Source: SLRI01 sp942491185 (GTDB lineage: Bacteria > Pseudomonadota > Alphaproteobacteria > Geminicoccales > Geminicoccaceae). Taken from it: a DNA stretch of 64,000 bases. The notes beneath the pieces are model-generated. The model did not search any database and was not told the origin of the DNA. It saw nothing but the letters and a program-made list of their open reading frames with translations. Numbering within the stretch: the stretch's first letter is position 1; every line of letters begins with the position of its first letter. Location of the stretch: assembly GCA_942491185.1 (NCBI GenBank), contig CALOAB010000016.1, positions 310,001-374,000 of the forward strand, read 5' to 3'. Positions 1 through 8,308 of the stretch are shown piece by piece. A program made the translations under genes and the position numbers.

Positions 1-585
1 GCCGCGATTGTCTTGTCCGAGAATCGCGTGATCTACCAGTTCGGCCCAGGCGCTGACGCCTTCAAGGCAATTGGCGGCGGCAGGATCAGTATCCCCTGGA
101 TCGACGGCGGCTGGCTCGACCTCTCCAATCTTTTTGCGGTGCTCGTCGTCCTGGCAATCGTCATGGCGATTGTCCTCAAATTCACCGCCTGGGGCCGCTA
201 TCTCTTCGCCATCGGTGGCAACGAGCAGGCCGCCCGCCTCACCGGCATTCCGGTCGACCGGATCAAGCTGCAGGTCTACATCCTTGCCGGCATGACCGCG
301 GCTTTGGCGGCGGTCATGAGCGTCGGCTACATGGGCTCCGCCTCGAACGGCATGGGCCGGATGTACGAGCTGTACGTCATTGCCGCTACCGTCATCGGCG
401 GGGCCAACCTCGCCGGCGGCAAGGGCAGCATCTATGGTGCTTTCATCGGCGCGGCGCTAATCTTTCTCATACGCAACAGCCTGATCATGTTCGGGATCGA
501 TGCCAATTGGTACGATTTCTTCGTCGGGCTGTTCATTATCCTCGCGGTCTTGCTCGAGCGTCTCAGGGCGCGTCAACAAGGCTGA
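1..585 (+). CDS. Sugar ABC transporter permease (RbsC-type), 5' end outside window
   Basis: This is the C-terminal ~194 residues of an inner-membrane permease of the ribose/xylose/galactose ABC importer family. The frame is open from base 1, so the true start lies upstream and the TTG at 13 is not the start. Several hydrophobic segments are visible. A GNEQAARLTGIPV stretch matches the cytoplasmic loop that contacts the ATPase in RbsC-like proteins, and the GGANLAGGKGS motif near residue 135 is typical of the family. A substrate-binding protein gene follows after 60 bases, as in a sugar importer operon. The transported sugar cannot be told from sequence. Confidence 0.9.
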   Translation, partial: AAIVLSENRVIYQFGPGADAFKAIGGGRISIPWIDGGWLDLSNLFAVLVVLAIVMAIVLKFTAWGRYLFAIGGNEQAARLTGIPVDRIKLQVYILAGMTAALAAVMSVGYMGSASNGMGRMYELYVIAATVIGGANLAGGKGSIYGAFIGAALIFLIRNSLIMFGIDANWYDFFVGLFIILAVLLERLRARQQG

Positions 586-644
586 GCGGATGGGGTGCGA
601 TCCCCATTGAGTTGAAACCAGAGAGCACGGGAGGCTCGAACTTC

Positions 645-1652
645 ATGAAAAAGCTACTATTAGGCGCCGCCGGCGTCGCTGCACTCCTCGCCTTCACCGA
701 CACCTCAGCGCTGGCGCAGGACAAGCCGGTGTTCGCCCTGGTGCCGAAGAACACCAACAACCCGTTCTTCGATCAGGCCCGCGACGGCTGCATGAAGGCC
801 CAGGAGGAGTTCGGTGACTTCGAGTGTCTCTACATCGGCCCCGGCGAGCATGGCGGCGGTGAGGAGCAACTCCAGGTCGTCAATGACCTGATCGCGCGGC
901 AGGTCGATGGCATCGCCGTTTCGCCCTCGAATGCGCCGGCGATTGCCACGGCGCTTACCGGCGCCGCCGATGCCGGCATCCCCGTCCTGACCTGGGACAG
1001 TGATCTCTTGCCCGAGCATCAGGACCTGCGCATCGCCTATGTCGGCACCAAGAACTACGACATCGGCGTCAACCTCGCCAAGCGCGTGCAAGAGCTGAAG
1101 CCCGATGGCGGCAGCATCTGTATCCAGTCCGGCGGTGCCGCTGCGGCCAACCACAATGAGCGCATGCAGGGCATTCGTGACACGCTTGCCGGTGTCGAAG
1201 GCACCGAGCCTCCAGGAGACCGGCTGGAGGGGGCCAATGGCTGGACAGAGATCGACGGTTGCCCGCTCTACACCGACGACGACTTCATGCGCGCAAATCA
1301 GCAGCTCGAGGATATCCTTGCCCGCGAGCCTGATCTCGACGCGTTTGTCCCGACCGGTGGCTTCCCGCAGTTCATCCCCGATGCCTATCGTGCTGCTGTA
1401 GAGCCGCATAAGGGGCGCGTCGAAGGTGGCGAGCTTGCCCTTGTCGTTGCCGATACCCTGCCGGTGCAGATGGAGCTGATGGCCGAAGGTTTGTCCTTGG
1501 GTCAGGTCGGTCAGCGGCCCTTCGAGATGGGCTACCAGTCGATGGTGTTCCTCCGGCAGATCCATCAAGGTGGCGAGAACCCTGAGGATCCGACGTACAC
1601 GGGCCTCGACGTCTGCTCGCCCGATAACGCCGATACCTGCATCGGCGGCTGA
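645..1652 (+). CDS. Periplasmic sugar-binding protein of ABC importer
   Basis: This 335-residue type 1 periplasmic binding protein delivers a sugar to the preceding permease. The start is ATG 645, chosen because a GGGAGG ribosome site lies just upstream and the next residues (MKKLLLGAAGVAALLA) form a signal peptide ending near ALAQ. The mature protein starts with the family hallmark NTNNPFF; the QVDGIAVSP and GIPVLTWDSD stretches match the sugar-binding fold. Cysteines at several positions, including CSPDNADTC near the C-terminus, suggest periplasmic disulfides. A strong terminator follows, so this is the last gene of its operon. The substrate is unknown. Confidence 0.92.
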   Translation: MKKLLLGAAGVAALLAFTDTSALAQDKPVFALVPKNTNNPFFDQARDGCMKAQEEFGDFECLYIGPGEHGGGEEQLQVVNDLIARQVDGIAVSPSNAPAIATALTGAADAGIPVLTWDSDLLPEHQDLRIAYVGTKNYDIGVNLAKRVQELKPDGGSICIQSGGAAAANHNERMQGIRDTLAGVEGTEPPGDRLEGANGWTEIDGCPLYTDDDFMRANQQLEDILAREPDLDAFVPTGGFPQFIPDAYRAAVEPHKGRVEGGELALVVADTLPVQMELMAEGLSLGQVGQRPFEMGYQSMVFLRQIHQGGENPEDPTYTGLDVCSPDNADTCIGG

Positions 1653-1680
1653 TCGAACCTGAGTTCTTGACGATCGAGGG

Positions 1681-1714
1681 AGCCCCTGGCCGCCGACGCG
1701 GCCGGGGGCTTTTT
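1681..1714 (+). terminator. Rho-independent terminator of the sugar importer operon
   Basis: A GC-rich hairpin with arms AGCCCCTGGCCG and CGGCCGGGGGCT is followed by TTTTT. It lies 28 bases after the binding-protein stop and just before the 3' end of the convergent hemW gene. Confidence 0.9.
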
Positions 1715-1717
1715 CAT

Positions 1718-2881
1718 TCAGGCAGGAACGGCAATGAGCTGGCGCAGCACGGCGTCGAGATAGAGACCGCCGCGTGATGTTAGTCGCAGCGCTTGCTCAT
1801 CATCGTCGAGCCAATCGGCCTGGCGCAGGGTCGACAGAGACTCATTGTCGACCACGGATCGCCAGTTTGAATTGAGCGCCTCGAGCCGATCGATAGGCAC
1901 GCCCTCGGTTAAGCGAAGCCCGGTGAGTAGGCATTCGATGACGAGCTCGCTAGGCGTCAGGCGTTCGCGCTCCAGCTCGCCGTGACCCTGGCGCTCGACA
2001 GCTTCGAGCCAAGCTTCTGGCACGCGCCGCGTTGCTGTGCCCACACGCCCTGCCCCACCCGGCAGCCGTCCGAAGGCGCCGGGTCCGATGCCGACATAGG
2101 GCTGGTAGCGCCAATAGGTCAGATTGTGACGGCATTCGCCGTCGGCGCGCGCATGATTGGAAACTTCGTACGGAGCGAGCCCAGCTGCCGTCGTCATTGC
2201 CTGCGTAAGCTCGAAGAGCTTGGCTTGGCGCTGCTCGGCCAGGGGCTTCAGCAAGCCGGCACGCTGGCGAGCGTGAAAAACCGTGCCGGGCTCGATCGTC
2301 AATTGATACAAAGAAAGATGGTCGCCGGCGATCTGCAGCGCTCGCTCCAGCTCGGCTTCCCAGCTCGTGCCCGTCTGCCCCGGCCGGGCATAGATCAGAT
2401 CGAAGGAGAAACGTGGAAAGATCGAGGCGGCGAGATCGAGGGCAGCTAGCGCCTCGGCAGCGTCGTGCTCGCGGCCGAGCGCCTTTAGGGACCGGTCGTC
2501 GAGCGATTGGACGCCAAGAGACACGCGATTGACACCGGCCGCGCGGTAGCCTCGAAACCGCTTCGCCTCGACCGAGGTCGGGTTCGCCTCGAGCGTAATC
2601 TCGAGATCGGGATCTGGCTGGAAGTGCAGAACAGCACGGTCGATCACGGCGGCCGTGGTCGCAGGTGGCATCAAGGACGGGGTGCCGCCGCCGAAGAAGA
2701 TCGAGGTGAGCCGACGCGGGCCCAGCTCGGCAGCAAAATGGTCGAGCTCGCGCAGGAGAGCTGCTTGCCAACGAGGCTGGTCGACCGTGTCGCGCACATG
2801 GCTGTTGAAATCACAATAGGGGCATTTGGCTCGGCAGAACGGCCAGTGAACGTAAAGGGCGATTGGCTCCAATGATGTCAC
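1718..2881 (-). CDS. hemW: HemW-type radical SAM protein (coproporphyrinogen III oxidase-like)
   Basis: This 387-residue cytoplasmic radical SAM protein has the CxxxCxxC cluster motif at C16, C20 and C23 (FCRAKCPYC), followed by the GGGTPS glycine motif that contacts SAM. HemW proteins resemble HemN but mostly act in heme delivery rather than coproporphyrinogen oxidation; the cysteine spacing and length match HemW. ATG 2881 overlaps the stop of the upstream racemase-family gene by 4 bases, so the two are probably co-translated. In many bacteria this gene instead follows rdgB, so the partner here is unusual. Confidence 0.92.
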   Translation of the reverse strand: MTSLEPIALYVHWPFCRAKCPYCDFNSHVRDTVDQPRWQAALLRELDHFAAELGPRRLTSIFFGGGTPSLMPPATTAAVIDRAVLHFQPDPDLEITLEANPTSVEAKRFRGYRAAGVNRVSLGVQSLDDRSLKALGREHDAAEALAALDLAASIFPRFSFDLIYARPGQTGTSWEAELERALQIAGDHLSLYQLTIEPGTVFHARQRAGLLKPLAEQRQAKLFELTQAMTTAAGLAPYEVSNHARADGECRHNLTYWRYQPYVGIGPGAFGRLPGGAGRVGTATRRVPEAWLEAVERQGHGELERERLTPSELVIECLLTGLRLTEGVPIDRLEALNSNWRSVVDNESLSTLRQADWLDDDEQALRLTSRGGLYLDAVLRQLIAVPA

Positions 2882-3909
2882 GCGCGAATGCCGGGACCGT
2901 AGGTATCACCAAGCGCGTATCCCCCCGGAAAGGGCTCGTCGGTGAGGCGGTAGAGTTCCTCGCGGCCATAGACCCAGCCGCGGCCGCTGATCCAGGGCCG
3001 AATGGCAGGCCTGCCGGCCATCGTGCCGACCTCGCCGATGCCGGCGTCGAAGCGGCTGTCAATGATCGAGTGGAAGCTGCAGCCGGCCCCAGCGGCCAAC
3101 TCACCGCGAGCGTGCAGCAATGCGAGCCGCGCGGAGCTGCCGGTCCCGCAAGGTGACCTGTCGACCCGCCCCGGTGGCATGACCGTAGCATTTATTCGGC
3201 GACCGTCGGCTGCCTCGCGCATGAACATGAGATAGGCGAGGCCCGCGATACCGGGGCGCTCCGGGTGCACGGGTTGCCATCGAGCCTGCGCCGCTTCGAG
3301 GATTGCCATCCCGAGATCGACCAGCTGTCGCGCGTCCGCGGCGCCAATTAAGACCCCCAGTGGACCTGTTTCCACCAAGAGATAAAAGACTCCGCCGAAG
3401 GCGATGGCAACAGGAACGCTGCCGATGTCAGGCACCTCGAGATCCAGAGCGTCCTCGACCAGGAAGCTCCATGGCATGTCGAGCCTGACCCGCTCACAAC
3501 GCCCGTCTCTGCAGCTCGCCGTGACGGGAACAGGCCCAGCTGCCGTGTCGAGAACGAGCCGTGTCTCGGGCTCTGTCATCGCCACACGACCGCTCTCCAA
3601 GAGCGCTGTCGTCACACAAATGGCGTTCGAGCCGGACATGGCATGGCAGCGGTCGGGCTGCATGACGATGAAGCCGGCATTGGTACCCGGCGTCGCAGGC
3701 TCCAACAAGAGGTTCACGGACGCTTGGACCATGCCGCGTGGCTCGAGTGTGCAGAAGCGGCGGAGCTGGTCGTCGACGTCGTTCAGATGCACCAGCTTGT
3801 CGAGCACGCTCTTGCCAGGGATCGACGGCGCGCCGCGCATGATCACCTTGCCGATCTCACCCTCGGCATGGACCAGCAAGAGCTCGAGCGATCCCAAGCG
3901 TGCTGTCAT
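2878..3909 (-). CDS. Proline racemase family enzyme, Ser/Cys type (hydroxyproline epimerase or 3-hydroxyproline dehydratase)
   Basis: The protein has 343 residues and the two-lobe proline racemase fold. The first catalytic position, Cys in classical racemases, is Ser92 in an MSGSN motif; the second is kept as Cys254 in SPCGTGSS. Established work on this superfamily links Ser/Cys pairs to trans-3-hydroxy-L-proline dehydratase activity, sometimes with 4-hydroxyproline 2-epimerase activity, rather than proline racemisation. No other hydroxyproline catabolic gene lies next to it; the neighbour is hemW, overlapping by 4 bases. The substrate assignment is inference; the family assignment is firm. 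Confidence 0.88.
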   Translation of the reverse strand: MTARLGSLELLLVHAEGEIGKVIMRGAPSIPGKSVLDKLVHLNDVDDQLRRFCTLEPRGMVQASVNLLLEPATPGTNAGFIVMQPDRCHAMSGSNAICVTTALLESGRVAMTEPETRLVLDTAAGPVPVTASCRDGRCERVRLDMPWSFLVEDALDLEVPDIGSVPVAIAFGGVFYLLVETGPLGVLIGAADARQLVDLGMAILEAAQARWQPVHPERPGIAGLAYLMFMREAADGRRINATVMPPGRVDRSPCGTGSSARLALLHARGELAAGAGCSFHSIIDSRFDAGIGEVGTMAGRPAIRPWISGRGWVYGREELYRLTDEPFPGGYALGDTYGPGIRA

Positions 3910-3987
3910 GCCTTGCCTTGCGCCGGGCCGCGCCGCTGCCTATACGGGCCGGCATCGCGCCAAGCCACACTTTGCAAAGAGTTCTGA

Positions 3988-4179
3988 ATGCGTCTGCTGC
4001 TCGCCATATTCCTGCCGTTTGTCGCTTTCTTCACGATTGGGCGCCCCATCGCGGGCATCATCTGCCTGATCCTGCAGCTGACGTTGATCGGCTGGATACC
4101 GGCCGCCCTCTGGGCCGTCTATGCGCTTTCGCAATGGAACACCGATCGCAAGATCGAGGCTTCGCGCCGCGGCGGCTGA
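3988..4179 (+). CDS. YqaE/Pmp3 family small membrane protein
   Basis: This 63-residue protein has two hydrophobic segments (about residues 2-18 and 24-48) and a basic C-terminal tail. The layout and the GRPIAGIICLILQLTLIGWIP-like core match the YqaE/Pmp3 (UPF0057) family of stress-linked membrane proteolipids. The family is small and its molecular role is poorly defined. The DUF6460-like gene starts 5 bases after its stop, so the two are probably one transcript. Confidence 0.85.
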   Translation: MRLLLAIFLPFVAFFTIGRPIAGIICLILQLTLIGWIPAALWAVYALSQWNTDRKIEASRRGG

Positions 4180-4184
4180 GCTCA

Positions 4185-4442
4185 ATGGCCCTCCCGCGTA
4201 TCACCGCCAGCACAGTCGTCAAGCTGATCATCGCCTCGCTCTGTGTGGGGTTGGTCCTCGCCTACTTCGACACGGATCCGCTGGACCTGCTCTATCTTGC
4301 CAGGGATCAGATTACCGCGATGCTCGGTGATGCCACGGGTTGGGTGCAATGGGCGATCAAGTACATCTTCATCGGTGCCGTTGTCGTCGTCCCGATCTGG
4401 TTGATTCACTATCTATGGCGGGTCGCTCGCGGCAAGCCTTAA
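4185..4442 (+). CDS. Small two-TM protein, DUF6460-like
   Basis: This 85-residue protein has hydrophobic segments at about residues 11-27 and 57-78, separated by a short amphipathic part containing a DPLDLL motif. It resembles the alphaproteobacterial DUF6460 group, often misnamed 'integrase'. The start ATG 4185 was preferred to longer in-frame starts because those would overlap the YqaE-like gene. The last base of the TAA stop is also the first base of the palindromic element that follows. Function is unknown. Confidence 0.75.
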   Translation: MALPRITASTVVKLIIASLCVGLVLAYFDTDPLDLLYLARDQITAMLGDATGWVQWAIKYIFIGAVVVVPIWLIHYLWRVARGKP

Positions 4443-4709
4443 GAGCCTGTCCGAAGAGTTTCCGAGGCATTTCATCGACTTGCGATCGACCGCCGACGCG
4501 AAGCCGAGCGCGGCTCGATGCCGGGGCATCGGGCAAGCTCGGCGACAAAGCCGGAGCCGATCGCAAGTCGACCGCAGGTGAGCTTGGCAGCAGCACCTGC
4601 TTCGTCCTTGGTCGACCGACAATGCTCCTGCATCGACGACCGACCAACTCCTCGCATCTGCCCGCTGCCAAGCTCATCAAAGGCCGCGGAAACTCTTCGG
4701 ACAGGCTCT
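4442..4709. mobile_element. MITE-like palindromic element with 23-bp perfect terminal inverted repeats
   Basis: The ends are perfect inverted repeats of 23 bases: 4442-4464 (starting AGAGCCTGTCCGAAG) and 4687-4709 (its exact complement). Inside are further nested inverted pairs, for example CGACTTGCGATCG at 4476-4488 against CGATCGCAAGTCG at 4558-4570, and a GAGCTTGGCAGC/GCTGCCAAGCTC pair. A TA dinucleotide sits at both borders (4440-4441 and 4709-4710), compatible with a 2-bp target duplication. No transposase is encoded. It fills the gap between two convergent genes and ends 6 bases before the penicillin-binding protein stop. Confidence 0.8.
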
Positions 4710-4714
4710 AGGCA

Positions 4715-6712
4715 TCAATTCGTGGCGCTGCCTAAGAAGCCGTCGAGCCAGCGCTTGAGATCGTGCAGGACAAAGGTCTCGCTTTGTTCGTTGCGCGCGG
4801 CGCGAGTCGGCTTGGCAAGCGGCGGCTCGAGCCCGGCCAGGAGATCGGTTGGCGCGGTCTCGGCCATCACCTCGGCCCAGATTTGGGCTGGTAGATTAGC
4901 GCCCGTGATTCCAGCCATCGGACGGTTGTCATCGCGACCTACCCAGACGCCGAGGATCATGTCGCCCGAGAAGCCCACGAACCAGGCGTCGCGGCTGTTC
5001 TGTGTCGTGCCGGTCTTGCCCATGACCTGGCGGTCCGGCAAGGCAGCCTGCCGTCCGGAGCCCTGGCGGACGACATTGGCGAGCATCGAACGCAGCTGGT
5101 TTGCGACATCGGGATCAACGATCTGTGCCCAGCTGTCGCTGTGCTCATAGAGAATGTCGGCGCCTGCGTCGGTTACCCGCTCGACGCCAAAATAGGGCCG
5201 GCGAACGCCGTTGGTGGCGAAGGGCTGGTAGGCGGCTGTAAGCTCGAGCGGCGTCACCTCCGAGGTGCCGAGCGCGAGCGAGGGCACCGGGCGAAGCTCA
5301 CTGGCAATACCGAGCAACCGTGCACGCTCGGCAATGCGGTCGGGCCCAATCTCCTCGCCGAGCCGGACGGCCGCCGTGTTGATGGAGCGCGCCAGCGCCT
5401 CGTCCAGGCTCACCATCCCGAACGCCTCGCCACCGAAATTACCGGGTGCCCAGCCGCCGATGTTGATGGCGCTACCATCAATCAGGTCACCAGGCGCCAT
5501 GCCTTGCTCCAAGGCCATCATGAAGACGAAGGGCTTGAACGCAGAGCCGGGTTGCCGCTCGGCGAACGCGGCACGGTTGAACCGATCGGTTCGGTAGCTG
5601 CGCCCGCCGACCATGGCCCGGACGGCACCGCTACCATCGATGAGCACAACAGCGGCTTCCACACCGGGCTGGCCTGCCAGGCGTGAGGCTACCGCCCGCT
5701 CGGCGACACGCTGCAGGCGTGGATCGAGCGTGGTTCGAACGATCCAGCTTTCCTCGGGCTTGCCCAGGTGATCGGTCAGCCGGTCCAAGACCCAATCGAC
5801 GAAGTGCCCCGCCGTCTCGGAGCCACCTGCTGGAGCGAGCCTGGCTGGCGTTGCCCGCGCGCTGGTTGCCTGCTCGACTGATACTTTGCCGGTCTCGACC
5901 ATCAATCGGAGGACCGTCGCGGCTCGCCGATTGGCACGATCCAGATCGTTGGTCGGCGCGTAGCGGGATGGTGCCTGCAACAGGCCGGCGATCAGCGCCG
6001 CTTCGGCCAGATCGACCTCGGCCGCTGGCTTGCCGAAATAGCGCTGCGCGGCCGCCTCGACACCGTAGGCACCGGCGCCGAGATAGACACGGTTGAGATA
6101 CAGCTCGAGGATCTCGTCCTTGGAGAGGCGCGCCTCGAGCCAGAGTGCCAAGATCAGCTCCTGGATCTTGCGGCGAAACGCCCGCTCCGGCGTCAGGAAC
6201 AGGTTCTTCGCAAGCTGCTGGGTCAGCGTGCTGCCACCGGCGACCACCCCGCCGGCCTGGAGATTGCTCAAGAGCGCGCGGGTCGTGCCTCTGATATCGA
6301 GGCCGAAATGGCTGTAGAATCGCCGATCTTCAGTGGCGATCACCGCCTGCCGCAGCAGCGGGCTGACCTCGCCCAGGCGGACGAAGGCCGTGCCGCTGGC
6401 ACCGCGCTCGGCGAGCACGCTGCCGTCAGCGGCGATCAGCGTCACCCGCGCCTGTTGCGCATCGTTGAAGAGCGCGTCGGTGTCCGGCAGCTCCGGCGCA
6501 TAGACGATGAACAGCCCGACCCACACCACCAGCAGACCCACAAAGAGAGGCGGCAGCAGCCGCAGCAGCGCTCTCATGGGTCGCCGACGCTTCGCGGTCG
6601 GAGGGGCCTTTGTCCCTCGTCTAGGATTCGGTGGACGCAGGCGCTTCGCCATTTGCCTCCAAAGTGGTCGAGTGTGCGCCAGCCTGATCGCAGCCCGCAC
6701 GGCGATTTGCAA
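4715..6712 (-). CDS. Class A penicillin-binding protein, PBP1A/PBP1C family
   Basis: This bifunctional inner-membrane enzyme polymerises lipid II and crosslinks peptidoglycan. It has 665 residues from ATG 6712; ATG 6652 (MAKRLRPP) is an equally good start. A basic cytoplasmic tail precedes one membrane helix near residues 47-70. The glycosyltransferase 51 domain shows EDRRFYSHFG with the catalytic Glu, and GGSTLTQQLAKN. The transpeptidase domain shows SAFK (SxxK), SIN (SxN) and KTGTT (KTG), so both domains look active. It is shorter than E. coli PBP1A and lacks its extra OB-type domain. It faces the divergent fdhD gene. Confidence 0.93.
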   Translation of the reverse strand: MQIAVRAAIRLAHTRPLWRQMAKRLRPPNPRRGTKAPPTAKRRRPMRALLRLLPPLFVGLLVVWVGLFIVYAPELPDTDALFNDAQQARVTLIAADGSVLAERGASGTAFVRLGEVSPLLRQAVIATEDRRFYSHFGLDIRGTTRALLSNLQAGGVVAGGSTLTQQLAKNLFLTPERAFRRKIQELILALWLEARLSKDEILELYLNRVYLGAGAYGVEAAAQRYFGKPAAEVDLAEAALIAGLLQAPSRYAPTNDLDRANRRAATVLRLMVETGKVSVEQATSARATPARLAPAGGSETAGHFVDWVLDRLTDHLGKPEESWIVRTTLDPRLQRVAERAVASRLAGQPGVEAAVVLIDGSGAVRAMVGGRSYRTDRFNRAAFAERQPGSAFKPFVFMMALEQGMAPGDLIDGSAINIGGWAPGNFGGEAFGMVSLDEALARSINTAAVRLGEEIGPDRIAERARLLGIASELRPVPSLALGTSEVTPLELTAAYQPFATNGVRRPYFGVERVTDAGADILYEHSDSWAQIVDPDVANQLRSMLANVVRQGSGRQAALPDRQVMGKTGTTQNSRDAWFVGFSGDMILGVWVGRDDNRPMAGITGANLPAQIWAEVMAETAPTDLLAGLEPPLAKPTRAARNEQSETFVLHDLKRWLDGFLGSATN

Positions 6713-6771
6713 GTCTCTGTCAGGGGCTTAGTCTGACCTATCCAAAGAGTGTTGTAGGAGCGACGCCGATC

Positions 6772-7677
6772 ATGGCTGCTGCGGATCACGGCCTGGCCCG
6801 GAGCCTCGTCCTGCCCGACCCCAAGGATCCACGCCTCACGCGAGGGGTGACGGGGATCGACCATGCGGGGCAAGAGGTGGCCGCCGCGGTCATCCATGAA
6901 CGTCCCTTGACACTCTTTTTGAACGGTCAAGAGATCGTCACCATGATGACGATCGGCGATCATCCAGACTACTTGGCGCTCGGCTACCTGCTCAATCAGA
7001 ACATGCTGAAGCTCGATGACCGGATTACGGCCATCGACCATGACGAGGATCTCGATGTGGTCGTTGTACGGACCGAGCGGGCGACCGACTACGAGCAGAA
7101 GCTGCAAAAGAAGGTTCGAACGTCGGGCTGCGCCCAAGGCACGGTGTTCGGCGATTTGATGGAGCGGTTCGACGAGGTGCTGCTGCCGGCGGATGCCGTA
7201 ATTCGAACCTCCTGGCTCTATGCGCTGATGAAGGCCATCAACACCTGTCCTTCGCTCTATCTCGAAGCTGGCGCCATTCATGGGTGCGCTCTCTGCGAAG
7301 GTTCGGACATCGTGCTCTACATGGAGGATGTCGGCCGGCACAATGCCGTCGACAAGATCGCCGGCTATATGTTCCGCCACGGTCTCGAGGCAGCCGACAA
7401 GATCTTCTACACCACCGGGCGCCTGACCTCCGAGATGGTGATCAAGACGGTGCAGATGGGTATTCCAATCCTCGTCTCGCGCTCCGGCTTCACGGCATGG
7501 GGAGTAGACTTGGCACGGCAGGCCGGGCTGACGCTTATCGGGCGAGCCCGCGGCCGACGATTTCTGGCCCTCTCCGGTGCCGAGCGAATCATTTTCGACG
7601 CCGATCTTTCCGCGGTGAACGAGGAGGAGAGCAAGCATCGACGCAAAGCCGCCGCCGCTGATGACGCCCATGTCTAG
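6772..7677 (+). CDS. fdhD: Formate dehydrogenase accessory sulfurtransferase FdhD
   Basis: This 301-residue cytoplasmic protein moves sulfur from a cysteine desulfurase to the molybdenum cofactor of formate dehydrogenase. Family features include the RPLTLFLNG start, GYLLNQ, the GAIHGCALC segment and EDVGRHNAVDK. The usual Cys pair of the flexible loop is reduced to one: the sequence reads TSGCAQGT with Cys120 only, where the E. coli protein has CxxC. ATG 6772 gives the full family length. mobA follows with a 17-base overlap, so the two Moco genes are co-transcribed. Confidence 0.93.
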   Translation: MAAADHGLARSLVLPDPKDPRLTRGVTGIDHAGQEVAAAVIHERPLTLFLNGQEIVTMMTIGDHPDYLALGYLLNQNMLKLDDRITAIDHDEDLDVVVVRTERATDYEQKLQKKVRTSGCAQGTVFGDLMERFDEVLLPADAVIRTSWLYALMKAINTCPSLYLEAGAIHGCALCEGSDIVLYMEDVGRHNAVDKIAGYMFRHGLEAADKIFYTTGRLTSEMVIKTVQMGIPILVSRSGFTAWGVDLARQAGLTLIGRARGRRFLALSGAERIIFDADLSAVNEEESKHRRKAAAADDAHV

Positions 7678-8308
7678 CTCTCCGGTCGGTGGCCTGCTGC
7701 TTGCGGGCGGCCAGGCGCGCCGGATGGGCGGTGGCGACAAGTGCCTGCTCGAGCTCGACGGCAAGCCAATGCTGGCGCGTGCCATCGAGCGGCTGCATCC
7801 GCAGGTGGTGCCGTTGGCCATCAACGCCAATGGTGATCCGCGGCGATTCCTGGCCTTTGGCCTGCCGGTTGTCGACGATGTGGTTCCTGGGTTTGCTGGG
7901 CCGCTCGCCGGAATTCTCACCGGATTGACTTGGCTCAGCGACGTCGCGCCAGAGGCTGGGTGGCTGGTGACAGCGGCAACCGACACACCTTTCTTTCCAC
8001 GCGATCTCGCCGCCAAGCTCTTGGCTGCCGCTCTCGATCAGCGAGCCAAGGTGGCCTTTGCTGTCTCGGATGGGCGCACGCATCCGGTGTTCGGACTTTG
8101 GCATCTGTCGTTGCGCGAAGAGCTGGCGAAGGCTTTGACCCAGGAGGACGAGCGCAAGATCGATCGCTTCGCTGCCCGCCACCGCGTGGCACGGGTGACA
8201 TTCGCGCATGAGCGCCTGGATCCCTTCTTCAACGTCAATCGGCCCGCGGATGTGGCCGAGGCAGCGCGGCTGCTAGAGCTCGTCGAAGAGGGTACGCAGT
8301 CGCAATAG
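7661..8308 (+). CDS. mobA: Molybdenum cofactor guanylyltransferase MobA
   Basis: MobA attaches GMP to molybdopterin to give MGD, needed by DMSO-reductase-family enzymes such as the oxidoreductase at 54-56 kb. The nucleotide-binding loop GLLLAGGQARRMGGGDK lies near the N-terminus, followed by a VTAATDTPFF stretch that matches the metal-binding aspartate region. At 215 residues it has the usual length. It starts inside the end of fdhD (17-base overlap), and its last 36 bases overlap the 3' end of the convergent aminotransferase gene. Confidence 0.94.
   Translation: MTPMSSSPVGGLLLAGGQARRMGGGDKCLLELDGKPMLARAIERLHPQVVPLAINANGDPRRFLAFGLPVVDDVVPGFAGPLAGILTGLTWLSDVAPEAGWLVTAATDTPFFPRDLAAKLLAAALDQRAKVAFAVSDGRTHPVFGLWHLSLREELAKALTQEDERKIDRFAARHRVARVTFAHERLDPFFNVNRPADVAEAARLLELVEEGTQSQ

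Noticed and set aside
705..1568. Long minus-strand open frame (287 codons) opposite the sugar-binding protein gene
   Set aside because: It is the antisense shadow of a gene with a clear signal peptide and family motifs; its own translation has no recognisable motif.
6574..8016. 480-codon minus-strand frame over fdhD and mobA
   Set aside because: It spans two well-supported genes on the other strand and its translation shows no family features.
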